NCBI RefSeq assembly: GCF_000004825.1
Contig: NW_008805103.1
Span: 1-55,940, forward strand
DNA length: 55,940 nt
Source of the DNA: Heterostelium album PN500
Lineage: Eukaryota > Evosea > Eumycetozoa > Acytosteliales > Acytosteliaceae
Reading direction: 5' to 3'
Shown here: positions 1 to 10,583 of the stretch, one piece after another
Numbering within the stretch: the stretch's first letter is position 1
Layout: each line of letters starts with the position of its first letter
Notes under the pieces: model-generated
The model's database searches: none
The model's input: the letters and a program-made list of their open reading frames with translations, nothing else
Told to the model about the DNA's origin: nothing
Program-made: the position numbers and the translations under genes

Positions 1-156
1 CTTACCCTTACCCTTACCCTTACCCTTACCCTTACCCTTACCCTTACCCTTACCCTTACCCTTACCCTTACCCTTACCCTTACCCTTACCCTACCCTTAC
101 CCTTACCCTACCCTTACCCTTACCCTTTACCCTTACCCTTACCCTACCCTACCCTG
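1..156. repeat. Telomeric repeat tract, TTACCC units (G strand TAAGGG)
   Basis: About 25 head-to-tail TTACCC units. They are perfect for roughly the first 90 bases, then mixed with shortened (TACCC) and lengthened (TTTACCC) variants towards the chromosome interior. The C-rich strand reads 5' to 3' from base 1 and the G-rich strand points outward, which is the orientation of a genuine left chromosome end. The unit is a TAAGGG hexamer, not the TTAGGG of vertebrates and not the irregular AG-type repeat of D. discoideum. Variant units accumulating internally is typical of the telomere-subtelomere junction. Confidence 0.93.
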
Positions 157-432
157 CAACCCGGGGCTCTGCCCTGTGGCAACCCGGGGCTCTGCCCTGT
201 GGCAACCCGGGGCTCTGCCCTGTGGCAACCCGGGGCTCTGCCCTGTGGCAACCCGGGGCTCTGCCCTGTGGCAACCCGGGGCTCTGCCCTGTGGCAACCC
301 GGGGCTCTGCCCTGTGGCAACCCGGGGCTCTGCCCTGTGGCAACCCGGGGCTCTGCCCTGTGGCAACCCGGGGCTCTGCCCTGTGGCAACCCGGGGCTCT
401 GCCCTGTGGCAACCCGGGGCTCTGCCCTGTGG
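157..432. repeat. GC-rich 23-bp subtelomeric minisatellite, 12 perfect units
   Basis: Twelve identical 23-bp units with starts at 157, 180, 203 and so on to 410. Each begins CAACCCGGGG and ends CCCTGTGG. A thirteenth unit starts at 433 but diverges after CAACCC. The unit is 17/23 G+C, in sharp contrast to the flanking DNA. No substitution is visible between units, so the array is young or actively homogenised. It touches the telomeric tract with no spacer. Because 23 is not a multiple of 3 and the unit lacks stops, several frames on both strands are open across the array; I do not regard these as genes. Confidence 0.95.
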
Positions 433-483
433 CAACCCACATATTAATCATCAGGTAAACCTGATGATTAATATGTGGGTTGC
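432..483. repeat. Perfect 25-bp inverted repeat with 2-nt spacer
   Basis: The left arm at 432-456 (GCAACCCACATATTAATCAT and five more bases) is exactly complementary to the right arm at 459-483, separated by AA. The first seven bases of the left arm are the GCAACCC boundary of the neighbouring minisatellite, so the array runs directly into the hairpin. Single-stranded DNA or RNA from here would fold into a 25-bp stem. It could be a transposon end, a fold-back left by end repair, or a processing signal; the sequence alone does not decide. Confidence 0.95.
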
Positions 484-1749
484 TGATAAATTGGAGTTTA
501 AATAGATATATTTTATTTCTATAATTCAATTCTTGAATAAATGATTGAAAATACAATACAAAATGTTTTAGTTTTGCATTTTGTCCAAACATTTTTGGCA
601 AAGTAAACTTTGACGATTAAGATGGGATTGCTTTTAATTTCTATAAAATGGTGTTTTATATCTCAGGAATTCAATTCTTGATGAATTGGTTGAAGTTTAA
701 AAAATATAAAAAAATTAATTTTGCATTATGGGCATGAGTTTTTATCTAAGAACAATGTAGTGAAGAATAATCATTTTACTATATTAGATAGAATTGATTA
801 CCTAGTTTTTAAAACAAAAACTTTGATTTACAGAGATCGAATTTTGTTAATTTACATGTGATTTTATATCGAATAACTAGTAACCCAGTATAACTCTAAA
901 AATAAACCAAGTTACAAATAGAATAATTGATTCTATTATTGATTCAACTATTGATTGATTTATTTATTCATTTATTCATTAATTCATTGATTAAATAATG
1001 TATTCTTTCAATCTATTTAAATATTGATAAATACTTTTTTATTCATTTTTTTGAATTAATTCATTTATTAATCATAGATTCCAAAGTAAATGAATCATAT
1101 CAAGTAGTATGAATCGAATAAATAAATATGATTGATTATTTTAAATCTGGAACTATATGTTTCATTCTTGATCACCACTATTTACAAATTGTCATTGATC
1201 TTTGGAGATCTGATCTAAATGTTATTGTTTCCATTTGTTGTAGTTGTAGTAGTTGTTGATATTTAATCTATCCTATTGAGTGACATCTTATTTCAGTATC
1301 TGTTATCTAAATTTATAATTTCCTAAATGATAATCAATAAATGTTTAGTAAATTAGTGCTTATCTTAATGTTAATCTATCTGTAGCTTTAAAGATTGTTG
1401 GTGTCGATAATTGTAATCCAAATGTAGATTATTCGAAACATTCGATCTATAGTGACCATATCTTCTTGTCAGATGATAGTGGCTGCATTGACTTTGATCA
1501 AAGTGTTGGTGTATACTTCACCTATTAGGTCAGCAAAGTAAGCTTTTGACAACAAGTTGTACTTGATGAATATCATTTTCCAATGCTCTGTTGAAATAAA
1601 ATCTAAATATAAATTAACTTGACTCTCTATATGATTGTGGTATATTAGATAATTGCAGTAGATTTATAAATTTTAAAAATTATAAATATAAATACCTCAA
1701 TAGCAATAAGAACACACTTCTTGTAATGTTGATGATCATACTACTAATT

Positions 1750-2160
1750 GGTTGTACTTGAAATGTATTACTCTTGCAATGGTGCTTTCACTCTGATAGT
1801 ATCTTTAATCACGTTGATCCTTGTCATGTTTTAGCAAAGAGTCGACCACCGCTTTTGTCCGTATTTAACAGCATCTTCCAAAATAAGTATCTATCTTTGA
1901 GAGTATAGTCAATCTAATATCTAATCTTCATTCATCAGAACCAACCACCACTCAACTAATATATTGACATTGCTGTCAACAAACGATATCTAATCTAACG
2001 TTGCATACTCTGTATCTATTAATAAATTAAAATTAGTTTGTTAGTTTAGTTTAGTTTAGCATTATAGGAATGATCATTATCTCAATATTATCCTTCAATA
2101 TGTATCTTTTTAGAACACAAAAAGTAAACTTGAAAGAGTGAGTGCAACAATATAATAGAC
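1750..2160. repeat. Subtelomeric duplicated block, type 2, copy A
   Basis: Shares in the same order and orientation with about 8960-9330: a 20-bp stretch GTGCTTTCACTCTGATAGTA (near 1782 and 8977), GAGAGTATAGTCAATCTAAT (near 1900 and 9035), and a region around ATGATCATTATC followed by TTCAATATGTATCTTTT (near 2070-2115 and 9252-9291). The intervening sequence has diverged with indels. Confidence 0.8.
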
Positions 2161-3090
2161 TTACAATAATGAAATCATTGACTGAGCTTACATTTGAATT
2201 GAAATCTATAACTCATTACTTTCTTAAATAATTTATTATATTCTAAAGCTGTAACATCTTTTAAAATTATAAAATAAATAGATATTGATATTATTATTAC
2301 TATTGATAACGATATCTTAAGAACTTTAAATAAAAGTAAAAAAAAAATAAAAAATATTGATCATAAACACTGAACATCAAAAGAATATTTTATTATTTTT
2401 AATTGTTATTTAGTTTCATATCATTTTAAATATACTTTATTAAACAAAAATTAGCATATTTTATATTGAGCTCTATTATTATGAAACTCTTGTCGATAAT
2501 TTAAAAGGTTAGTTAACTTTTATTCTTATTTAATCTACACTATATCTTTACTGTTTCAATATAATATCGATTTAACTTGTTCATAGACAAAACAATATTA
2601 ATCATGATTCATACAACTTGGATTACCAAATACACCAACATAATCTTATATCGACTATCTTAATCACAATTACACAATTATTAAAAGTAACATAACATAG
2701 AAACCTATACTTTGATTATACAATCCTATACACTAATGATTTCAAGTTACTGATTGTTTATCACGATTGTTCACACTTAATCAACAATGAAAATTGATTC
2801 TCAATTCAAATAGCTCATTTTTTTTGTTCATTTATTTATATAATTCGTTTAATCAATCATTCATTAGTTTTCCATTGACATATATTTATTTATTTATTCA
2901 TAAGTCCTATTTATAATTTCAATAAATTAAATACTATACTATCATTTATTAATTGATTTACTAATATTTTTAAACTTTAATGATCTATAGATCAATAATA
3001 TGTTAATCATACAAACAAATATTCAAGACATTTTTGAATTCTTTTGGAGGGATCTTTGAATAAGACATCTGCTCCACAGACCACACTTAC

Positions 3091-3218
3091 TGTGCTTGAA
3101 GAACATATTCGATCTTGTTGGTACGAAAGTTGTCATCTTTTTCTGGTCCAGAGATGACAGGTTGGCGATCATGATCAATTAAATCATTGTAGAAACTCTT
3201 GAAAGTGATGCTATTCCT
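3091..3218 (-). pseudogene. Isolated exon-like stretch, unknown family
   Basis: The minus strand is open for about 43 codons with non-random composition, including the peptide FRTNKIEYVLQA near its end. It stops at a perfect GTAAGT donor-like site (reverse complement of 3085-3090). Stop codons sit immediately upstream at 3219-3224, where an acceptor could lie. No partner exons could be assembled on either side, so it reads as a leftover exon of a gene lost from the subtelomere. I do not recognise the family. Confidence 0.3.
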
Positions 3219-3800
3219 CTACTATCTACTTTTCAAACCTCAAATAAGAAGCATTGAACACCTCTGCAATTATTTGGTAAGTTTTGTTAAAATTATTTAT
3301 TTATTATTTATTATAAATGAATAACTAACTAACTAGTTAAAAAGAGAATCGATTGATGAAATAACAATATTGATCATAATAATAATATAGGACTGATAAT
3401 GTACAACCGATTTTAACTTTCAAGAAAGTTATGGTGCTGCACCATTTGAAGTAGATAGCCACCATATTCATTTTATATTCTAAATTATTTAATCATTAAA
3501 ACCATCACAACACACCTATTTACTCATTCAAACGATCAATCAACATCGATTCATCTAATCTTTATGATTAATTCATTAATTTTTAGATCAACTAAATTGG
3601 AGGTGTCATATCAATTTGACAATGAGTGGTGATCACACCTATCGAACCAACATAGTGATAAGAAATCTGTTAAGGAGACTTACAGATCATTAGAAAGATT
3701 TATCGGATCAACATATTAAGAATATACAATTACAATAAATTCAAACTTCATCCGATATTTTGAAGAACACACCAATCTATTCAAACAAAAAAAACAATTT

Positions 3801-4098
3801 TACCTATCAAACTATTCAATAGTAATAATAACAATGTAAACAAAGAGAATTACAATTCAAATAAATAATTATAAATACACTATCTAAATAAGTTTTGTTT
3901 TTTATTTGAGAAAGTAGAGTTGTTGAAGGTATGTTTGTCTCGATAATTCAACATGTATGTTGTTTTGATAGTGATTGTCGATAAAGAGAACTTGAGTTGA
4001 TGATGTTTTAGGGTATGATTTTGATTGTGACAGCAGTTCCTTTAATGCTAGGTGTGTTAGTTGTGGATACTTTTGTATTGTATAAAGAAAAAAAATAG
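3801..4098 (+). repeat. Subtelomeric duplicated block, type 1, copy A, with terminal-exon remnant
   Basis: Matches about 8351-8663 in the same orientation, starting with ACCTATCAAACTATTCAATA and continuing through GAGAAAGTAGAGTTGTTGAA to TGGATACTTTTGTATTGTAT. Within it, 4015-4098 encodes a short hydrophobic helix (MILIVTAVPLMLGVLVV) followed by a basic tail and a stop, preceded by an acceptor-like TTTTAG. This looks like the last exon of a lost membrane-protein gene. In the second copy the block lies just beyond the 3' end of the ComC-like gene, so copy A may be the 3' flank of a deleted paralogue. Confidence 0.7.
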
Positions 4099-4258
4099 AA
4101 CTAAAATATTGGGATGATTAGAAATTGAAATTAGATGAGGGATTTGATCAAATTAATAGAATTCGAATTTTATTTATTTTTCTTTGCAATTTAAATTAAA
4201 GATTGTTTTTTTTTTTTTTGTTTTTTGGTTATCATACCTAGATTGTAATACAAAATAA

Positions 4259-7200
4259 ATGATAAAATATCTATTACTATTAGTTTTTTCATTAAATGTT
4301 TTTCAGATCAGTTCTCAATTAGTTTTGGATCAAAATGTTGGTATGTATTGAATGCATGCATTTTTCTGTTGTTTTAATAGACAATCAACCGAACGGTTCG
4401 GTCAGTCAAAAATGTGTAGAGAATATCAAAATTAATAGAAATGTTTATATATATAACTAGTTGCTTCTATAAAATGGATAATGTATCAATATTCAATACC
4501 TTTGAATTCAAATGGATTTAATTGCAGTACTTTAGCAGAAGGTTATTACTTTGATCCTTTCATATGTTCACCTTCTCCAACTAATTCTTCCGAGGAGATT
4601 GTTACTCAATTGTTAGTATTAGAATGCTTTTTGAATTACATAAACACATAAAAATACTTATTGTTATTTCCAATATAGTTCACCCTAAGGAGTGAGCACA
4701 CCATGAACAATACCAAACCCAGGACCTATCACCATACTTTATTTCCCAGATCTCGAAACATTGAAAATGAACAATATTCTCTTTTATCAATGATACAACC
4801 ATTTCATTGTTTGAAATGTTTGATCAGCCAGAGAATAAAAAATTAAAGTATTCAGGTAAGCTATTCATCCATGTTATTAGTAATTTTAACATTGTAGATG
4901 ATTAACCATATATAAATATAGCTTAGTTGTATTTGACAATCTAATAATGAAAGATGGTTTTCCAAAATATATTCCTTTCAATTCTTTGTAAGTCTAGTTT
5001 AATATAAAAGAAACCTTTTTTTTTTTTCAAGACCAAAAATATCTTATTAACAATATTGTATTTTTAGATTTTGTTCAGCTTGCTCTATTTCTCCATATGT
5101 TCCAAATTCAGCACTTACACATATGGGAGGTCTCACCTGTGATGGTGATTCAATTGTTGACTTTGATCAGAATTCCTTATACCCAAATCTATCTTCAATG
5201 TAACTATCTATTTTAATATCTATATTGTTAATCAATATTTTACTAATATCACCACCTAATTCAAAGATCTACATCTTGGAAACTAAGGAATTCGGAACCT
5301 TTTTCATTTAGAGAGGAGAATTTCCCAGTATTGATTATATTGTAAATATATTTATAAACACTATTTTTTAAAAAACTAGTGTAACTTATTCCTAATATTA
5401 TTTAATACAGTAACAGTAAAATTTCATATATGGACAATAGTATAATTACTTTTGATACAAATTCCATACTTTATATCAATGTTTATCATCCTGCTCGTAA
5501 CACCACTATTTCCTTAGGGAGAGCAGCCAATCTCATAGGATTGTAAGTGTATTTAAATTAAAATGTTAAAAATGACATTCATTTACGTTTTAGCTAACTC
5601 GAACATCTCATATTAGAATTCTTGAAGGAACAACTTTTTTGAACACAGATTTTACAGTTTATCCTCGTATGGACAGCATGTAAGAAGAATTTCAAATTTA
5701 AAATTTGTTACGATATCATATTTATTATTGATCATTATTATTATTTTCATTTTCTATAGAGATTTCCGTAACGTAAGAGGTAGCGTTGAAAAAGCAAAAA
5801 ATTTACAAAAATTATTCCTCACCTATCAAAATCTTACTAGTTGGCCTCCAATTTCTTGGTTTTCAACCACCATGAATGTTCAAATGTAATATTTCGTAAA
5901 GTTTATTTAAATACTGCACAGTTCCATTCTAATCCATTTTATAAATATATATTAGAGATTTGAGTAATAATCTATTAGAAGGAAACATTCCAGACTATAG
6001 TAGTCTGTTTCTTGGAGAATTTAATATTAAAAACAACCCTGGTATTAATGGTAGTATTCCTGATTATATATGCCTAGTACAATTCATCAATTTCTTAAAT
6101 ACTTCCATAACAGAGGCACCAGATTGTATTTTCTGTGCATGGAGCAATCTACAATTACAATCCCTGATGCCTGCATCTCTTCATCTACCATTTTCATTTA
6201 ACTGTGGTATATATCTTATTTTTATTTAAATATTTATATATTTGAGATAATTAATTCTTTTTTTTATTTTTTTTCTTAAAAAACAGTAATTCAATTTGAC
6301 AAAACTAATTTCATATTTTTTGGTAACTTTTCTCCATATGCGCTTACTATCACTGGTAAAAATCTTGGCTTTAAAGCGCCTCCATCCACACATATGGTGA
6401 GGGCAAACACTGAATTTTTGTAAGTTGTGAAATCTTATCAATTGAATTTCCAATTCTTTATTCCTTTTATTTATTAATTAAATTTATATTTATTAAAGAT
6501 ATGCAGTAGACCATGTAAAGGCAGGAAATGTTACTCTAACGTTTAATAATAAAACACAAACATTTACATGGTATACAGATGGTAAGTTAACAGAATATAA
6601 AATATTAATAATTTTAACTGTTATTTCTAATCTTTTTTTATTTAAAATCAAATATAGTAACACAAATTAGTTATCCAAACTTTAATCCAGTCATGTTACC
6701 AAATGTGACTTATAATCTTGGAATTTTCGGTACTTTCGATACCACTTTGACTTATTCAGTTTCAGTTAATTTACAACTCTGCGAGAACATTCAAGTTCAT
6801 AACAGTTCATACATTGATTGCCAAATAAATATTTTAATAGGAAAAAGTCAAGTAATCACACTGTCCAATCAATACCAAAATTTGACGATCTATTCAAATT
6901 ACCAACCTGGTAAGTTTCTATCATAAATTAAATTGTACAGAATTTCGAAACAGTATTAATTAGAGTTAATTTTTCGATTATAGCGAATATTATAGTTACA
7001 TCTTACTCACCTATTAATCGTAATGGTGGTGCATTCCACATCGATGGACACTTTGAATCAAACCCCAACATCACTGTCAGTGTTTACCTAGACTATAAAG
7101 AATGTAAAGATATAGTAAAAAGAAATTTAACCATCGATTGTAATGTCGCTGGTCCTCTGACAGTTGGATATGTACCTCTATTGGTTACTGTTGGCGATGG

Positions 7201-8229
7201 TTCATCTCTAACAACTGTTAAAGTTGGTAAGTTGTCATAATATAATAGCTTTTGTTTCAGGAATAATTTAATTTATTTTTTTTTTTCAAAGATGATGCTG
7301 TCATACCAAATGATTGTGGTGAAGCTGACAAATGTTCAGGTAATGGAGTTTGTTTAGAGAAAAAATGTAAATGCAATGAAGGATATGGTGGATATTACTG
7401 CGATCTCAAACTTGGAAAAGGTACGATTGTTACCAACTTGACGACACCTTCAGCTTCATTCGTTGCAGAGAATGTGCAGTTCGATTTCAACATCTATTCG
7501 ATTCAGGAGGTTGACAGTTCAGACAATGTCGTAAAGGAGTTGAATGTTACCCAATGGAGATTTAGAAACGACACCGAAGGTGAAATCACCAATCTCTACT
7601 ACTACCTCAATGTATCGTATCCCAATGTGACAACGATGATTCAATACTCGCCAAAAGAGAGAACCGTTGAATTCGCCGGAATCACATCGTATCTCCCACC
7701 GAATTCATTGAAGGTTTCGATCACTATTACCGGTTGGCTATTCCAATCAAATCTCAATGTCCTCCGGGTGGTATTCAACACTAAGATTGAAGATCAATTC
7801 GACGAGTGTGGAGATAAGCTCGATATATTTGGAACTGATATCAACAACGATTTGAAGTACCTGAGGATCACCAAGGACAAAACAGTTTTCTACGGTTCGT
7901 TCCTCGATAGAATCATGTCGGATGGCAAACCAACCGCCACTAGAAATCAAGTGATTAGCACCGACAAAGAGACAGGAATGACACTGATAGGAATTCAACT
8001 TCCACAGTGTTACAACTGTATTATCGACCCAAATTTTTCAGTGCTCGTTGAAAATGGAGGGGAATGTGGTAAATCACATCGCACACTAATCATAACAGTT
8101 TGTGTGGTTGGTGGTGCCGTTTTTCTAAGTTTAGCATTTCTCGGTGTTTGGTATATAAGAAGGAAAAGAGTGTTTACACATATCAAAGAGAAGCTAAAAG
8201 AAAAAAACGTAAAGCTTGGTAATTTATAA
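4259..8229 (+). pseudogene. ComC-like LRR/EGF membrane glycoprotein, 15 exons, exon 3 broken
   Basis: Exons at 4259-4340, 4461-4611, 4679-4855, 4927-4987, 5068-5199, 5267-5341, 5411-5542, 5617-5679, 5760-5885, 5956-6206, 6287-6419, 6499-6581, 6658-6909, 6984-7226 and 7292-8229. All phases agree except exon 3. The product is about 966 residues: signal peptide (MIKYLLLLVFSLNVF), leucine-rich-repeat-like blocks, an IPT/TIG-like beta region, one EGF-like module (CSGNGVCLEKKCKCNEGYGG), a long extracellular domain of the dictyostelid ComC type with a PQCYNCIIDPNFSVLVE motif, one transmembrane helix near residue 930, and a basic tail. Many NxS/T sites are present. Relatives act at the cell surface in adhesion, recognition and cell communication. 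Exon 3 has in-frame stops at 4686-4688 and 4704-4706 and a +1 shift before 4791, while the other 14 exons are clean. It is either a recent pseudogene or a locus with sequence errors. Confidence 0.75.
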
Positions 8230-8350
8230 TGTGTGAATATGTTTAATTATTTTTTAATTAAATTGGGTTTAAATTATTATTTTATAATTAAATATATGTT
8301 TTTGTAATCTTGATTCCGATTTGATTTTCTTCAAAGAACACCAACCAATT

Positions 8351-8663
8351 TCACCTATCAAACTATTCAATAGTAATAATAAATTTAAACAACAAGAATT
8401 ACAGTATTTAGTGTATAAGAATTAAATAAATAATTATAAATAAACTATCAAAATAAGATTTTTTTATTTTTATTTGAGAAAGTAGAGTTGTTGAACGTAT
8501 GTTTGTATTGATCATTATCGCCAACATGTATGTTGTTTTGATAGTAATTGTCGTTAAAGAACTTGAGTTGATGTTGTTGAAGTATGATTTTAATTGTAAC
8601 AACAGTTCCTTTAATACTAGTTCTGGGTGTGTATTTATTTTGGATACTTTTGTATTGTATAAA
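8351..8663 (+). repeat. Subtelomeric duplicated block, type 1, copy B
   Basis: Partner of 3801-4084, with scattered substitutions and small indels. It also contains a short ORF starting at 8584 that begins with a hydrophobic helix (MILIVTTVPLILVLGVYLFW), again after an AG. It starts about 120 bases past the stop codon of the ComC-like gene. Confidence 0.8.
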
Positions 8664-8836
8664 GATCGAAACGTGGGAAAGAGCTGTTGTTGTTGTTAAT
8701 TTATGCATAAAATTGATTATTAAATTCTATCGTTTGATATATTATTATTTGTTGTTTTTTAAAATTGATTATTTAATTCTATAATTATTTTAATTAACTC
8801 TATACAATTTACATACCTGAGTGCACAAATAGATAC

Positions 8837-9050
8837 CTAGTTCTTAGGTCTTGCTTTTGGTGTTGAAACGATATTAATATGATAGTGAATGTTGGCGGTA
8901 GAATTGGAACTCGTGCTTGTTGACATGGCAAAACGTTGGGTTGTGCTGGTTACATCTTTCTCTTGCAACATCTGAAGTGCTTTCACTCTGATAGTATTGT
9001 TGTATTTTACAGAAGTTTCGATACAAGTACCTCTGAGAGTATAGTCAATC
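8837..9050 (-). pseudogene. Coding-like 3' gene fragment, unknown family
   Basis: An open minus-strand stretch of about 70 codons ending in a TAG stop (8837-8839). It contains the peptides TSVKYNNTIRVKALQMLQEK and a Ser/Thr/Asn-rich end, with no start codon and a stop just upstream. It lies in type 2 copy B. The equivalent minus-strand region of copy A (about 1760-1910) starts with the same IDYTL but then diverges and has stops. It is probably the 3' end of a duplicated gene that has decayed differently in the two copies. Function unknown. Confidence 0.3.
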
Positions 9051-9330
9051 TAATATCAGCAAAATCATAACCACTCATCGAATCGATAACAAACAATATC
9101 TAAGATTCACTGTCAACAATCTAATAGTAGGTGATCTCTGAATCTAAATGCCATTTATTACGTAAATCCATTTATAAATATTCTATAATTATTTTAATAA
9201 CCAAATATTAAAAATAGGTTGTTAGTATTTAGTAAAGATAAGCTTTATGAGAATGATCATTATCAATATTACTCTTCAATATGTATCTTTTCAGAAAAAT
9301 AAATAAGTAAACTTGAAGAGTGATAATAAA
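8960..9330. repeat. Subtelomeric duplicated block, type 2, copy B
   Basis: Partner of 1750-2160; the shared anchors are listed there. In the left pair type 2 precedes type 1, whereas on the right type 1 precedes type 2, so the arrangement is not one simple tandem duplication. Confidence 0.8.
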
Positions 9331-9745
9331 TTACATTTGCTTCTAATTCATTATATTCTTAAAATAATTGATAAATTAAAAAAAGTAGTAACATCTTGCA
9401 AAATGATATTGATATTATTACTATTAATGATGATATGTTTTTAGATACAAAAAAAAAAAAATTGTTTTTGAGCATCTAAAGAAACATTAAATCATTCATT
9501 TATTAATTTTTTTATGTAATAATTGATAGATTCATTCATAAATTCATTTTTCTTTAGATTGATTCGCTAAAATCTATTGTATAAATCATAATATTTATTC
9601 AACAAGTACTTTCTTAAAGTGAATTTACAAACAGACACAACCTTTGAGACTAATAAAAACAAATTATTAATAAAATCTTTGTTTTTTTTTTAAAATTTAA
9701 CAATTAGTATAAAACATTATCTATTTCTTTTTTATTATTTTTTTT

Positions 9746-10039
9746 TTACAAATATGTATTCGTCTCTATAAAAATATCATTATTGAAATCATGAGTTTCT
9801 GATTTCCTGGGAATACTTCTATTCATTATATAGTTATTATTTTTATTAATATTTGGATTTGAGTTATTAATTTGATTAGGACAACTACTATTGTTGCTAT
9901 TTATGTTTCCATCGGACTTTGAAGTATCATATTCTTTAAATAATGGTGGGTAATAATTTACTTGGCTGGTCCATCTTGGAATCTTTTTGGGAATAACTTT
10001 GCTATTTTGGTTATTGTTTAAATCTTTATTATTTTCCAT
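9746..10039 (-). CDS. Asn-rich hypothetical protein, 97 aa
   Basis: A single uninterrupted ORF starting MENNKDLNNNQNSKVIPKK. A basic, tryptophan-containing segment (IPRWTSQVNYYPPLF) is followed by an Asn/Ser-rich middle and a short acidic-hydrophobic end. There is no signal peptide or membrane helix. Codon use is AT-rich as expected for the organism. I recognise no family. The low-complexity Asn content is common in dictyostelid proteins and also arises by chance in AT-rich DNA, so support is moderate. It sits at the transition from the subtelomere to conserved genes, 0.5 kb beyond the stop codon of the convergently distant BCCIP homologue on the same strand. Confidence 0.4.
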   Translation of the reverse strand: MENNKDLNNNQNSKVIPKKIPRWTSQVNYYPPLFKEYDTSKSDGNINSNNSSCPNQINNSNPNINKNNNYIMNRSIPRKSETHDFNNDIFIETNTYL

Positions 10040-10583
10040 TTTATTTTTGATAAATAAAGATTTATTTATTTTCCGAATGTTAATTATTAATTTACTGAGA
10101 TATTTGAAATCATTTATCTTTGTCTTTATATAAAAATTAATTAAAAATTATTTTTTTTTAATTTGTAAAATTAATTTGATTCACTAAAAACAAATAATTT
10201 TGGACACACTCTATGATTGTAGGTAAGTAATATTATTTGTCTTTAAAAAAGTAATATTTTTCTATAAATGGAGATAGTGGTGGGGTTAATTTTATTTTTT
10301 CAAATATTGATCATCTCAAACAGTTAATAGTATTGAACAATTCTGAGTATCATCATACTCTTGGTTACATGTTCTCGTTAAACCAAATCCACAAATCATT
10401 AAAAAACAAACATGTTGTTAAAAAGTAATAAACACTCAACATATATGATTTTATTTAAATGAATCCAATAATAACTTTACATATGTGTGATTAAATCTAG
10501 ATATGATATGTTCATATTTGTATTTACGTGAATAGCATTATTATTATTGATAAAAGTTTGATACTAGCTGAATATATTTTTTT
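10040..10583. other. Intergenic, AT-rich
   Basis: About 540 bases downstream of the BCCIP homologue and upstream of the Asn-rich ORF. Homopolymer runs only; nothing recognisable. Confidence 0.6.

Larger units (their letters stand above)
484..4258. other. Gene-poor subtelomeric region with decayed fragments
   Basis: About 3.8 kb of AT-rich DNA without an intact gene. It holds one copy of each of two duplicated blocks (about 1750-2160 and 3801-4084; the partners lie beyond the ComC-like gene), a minus-strand coding-like stretch at 3091-3218, and many short direct repeats of ATTCATT/TTATTTA type around 940-1080 and 2820-2960. I see no tRNA, no rRNA and no long ORF. Confidence 0.7.
8230..9745. 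other. Subtelomeric spacer with second copies of both duplicated blocks
   Basis: Contains type 1 copy B directly after the ComC-like gene, then type 2 copy B overlapping a minus-strand coding-like stretch. The remainder is AT-rich with homopolymer runs. No intact gene seen. Confidence 0.7.

Noticed and set aside
157-432. CRISPR-like array
   Set aside because: The units are contiguous identical 23-mers with no unique spacers, and the host is eukaryotic.
139-601. Several overlapping ORFs of 78-150 codons on both strands
   Set aside because: They are produced by the stop-free 23-bp minisatellite, whose length is not a multiple of three; the peptides are simple repeats of the unit.
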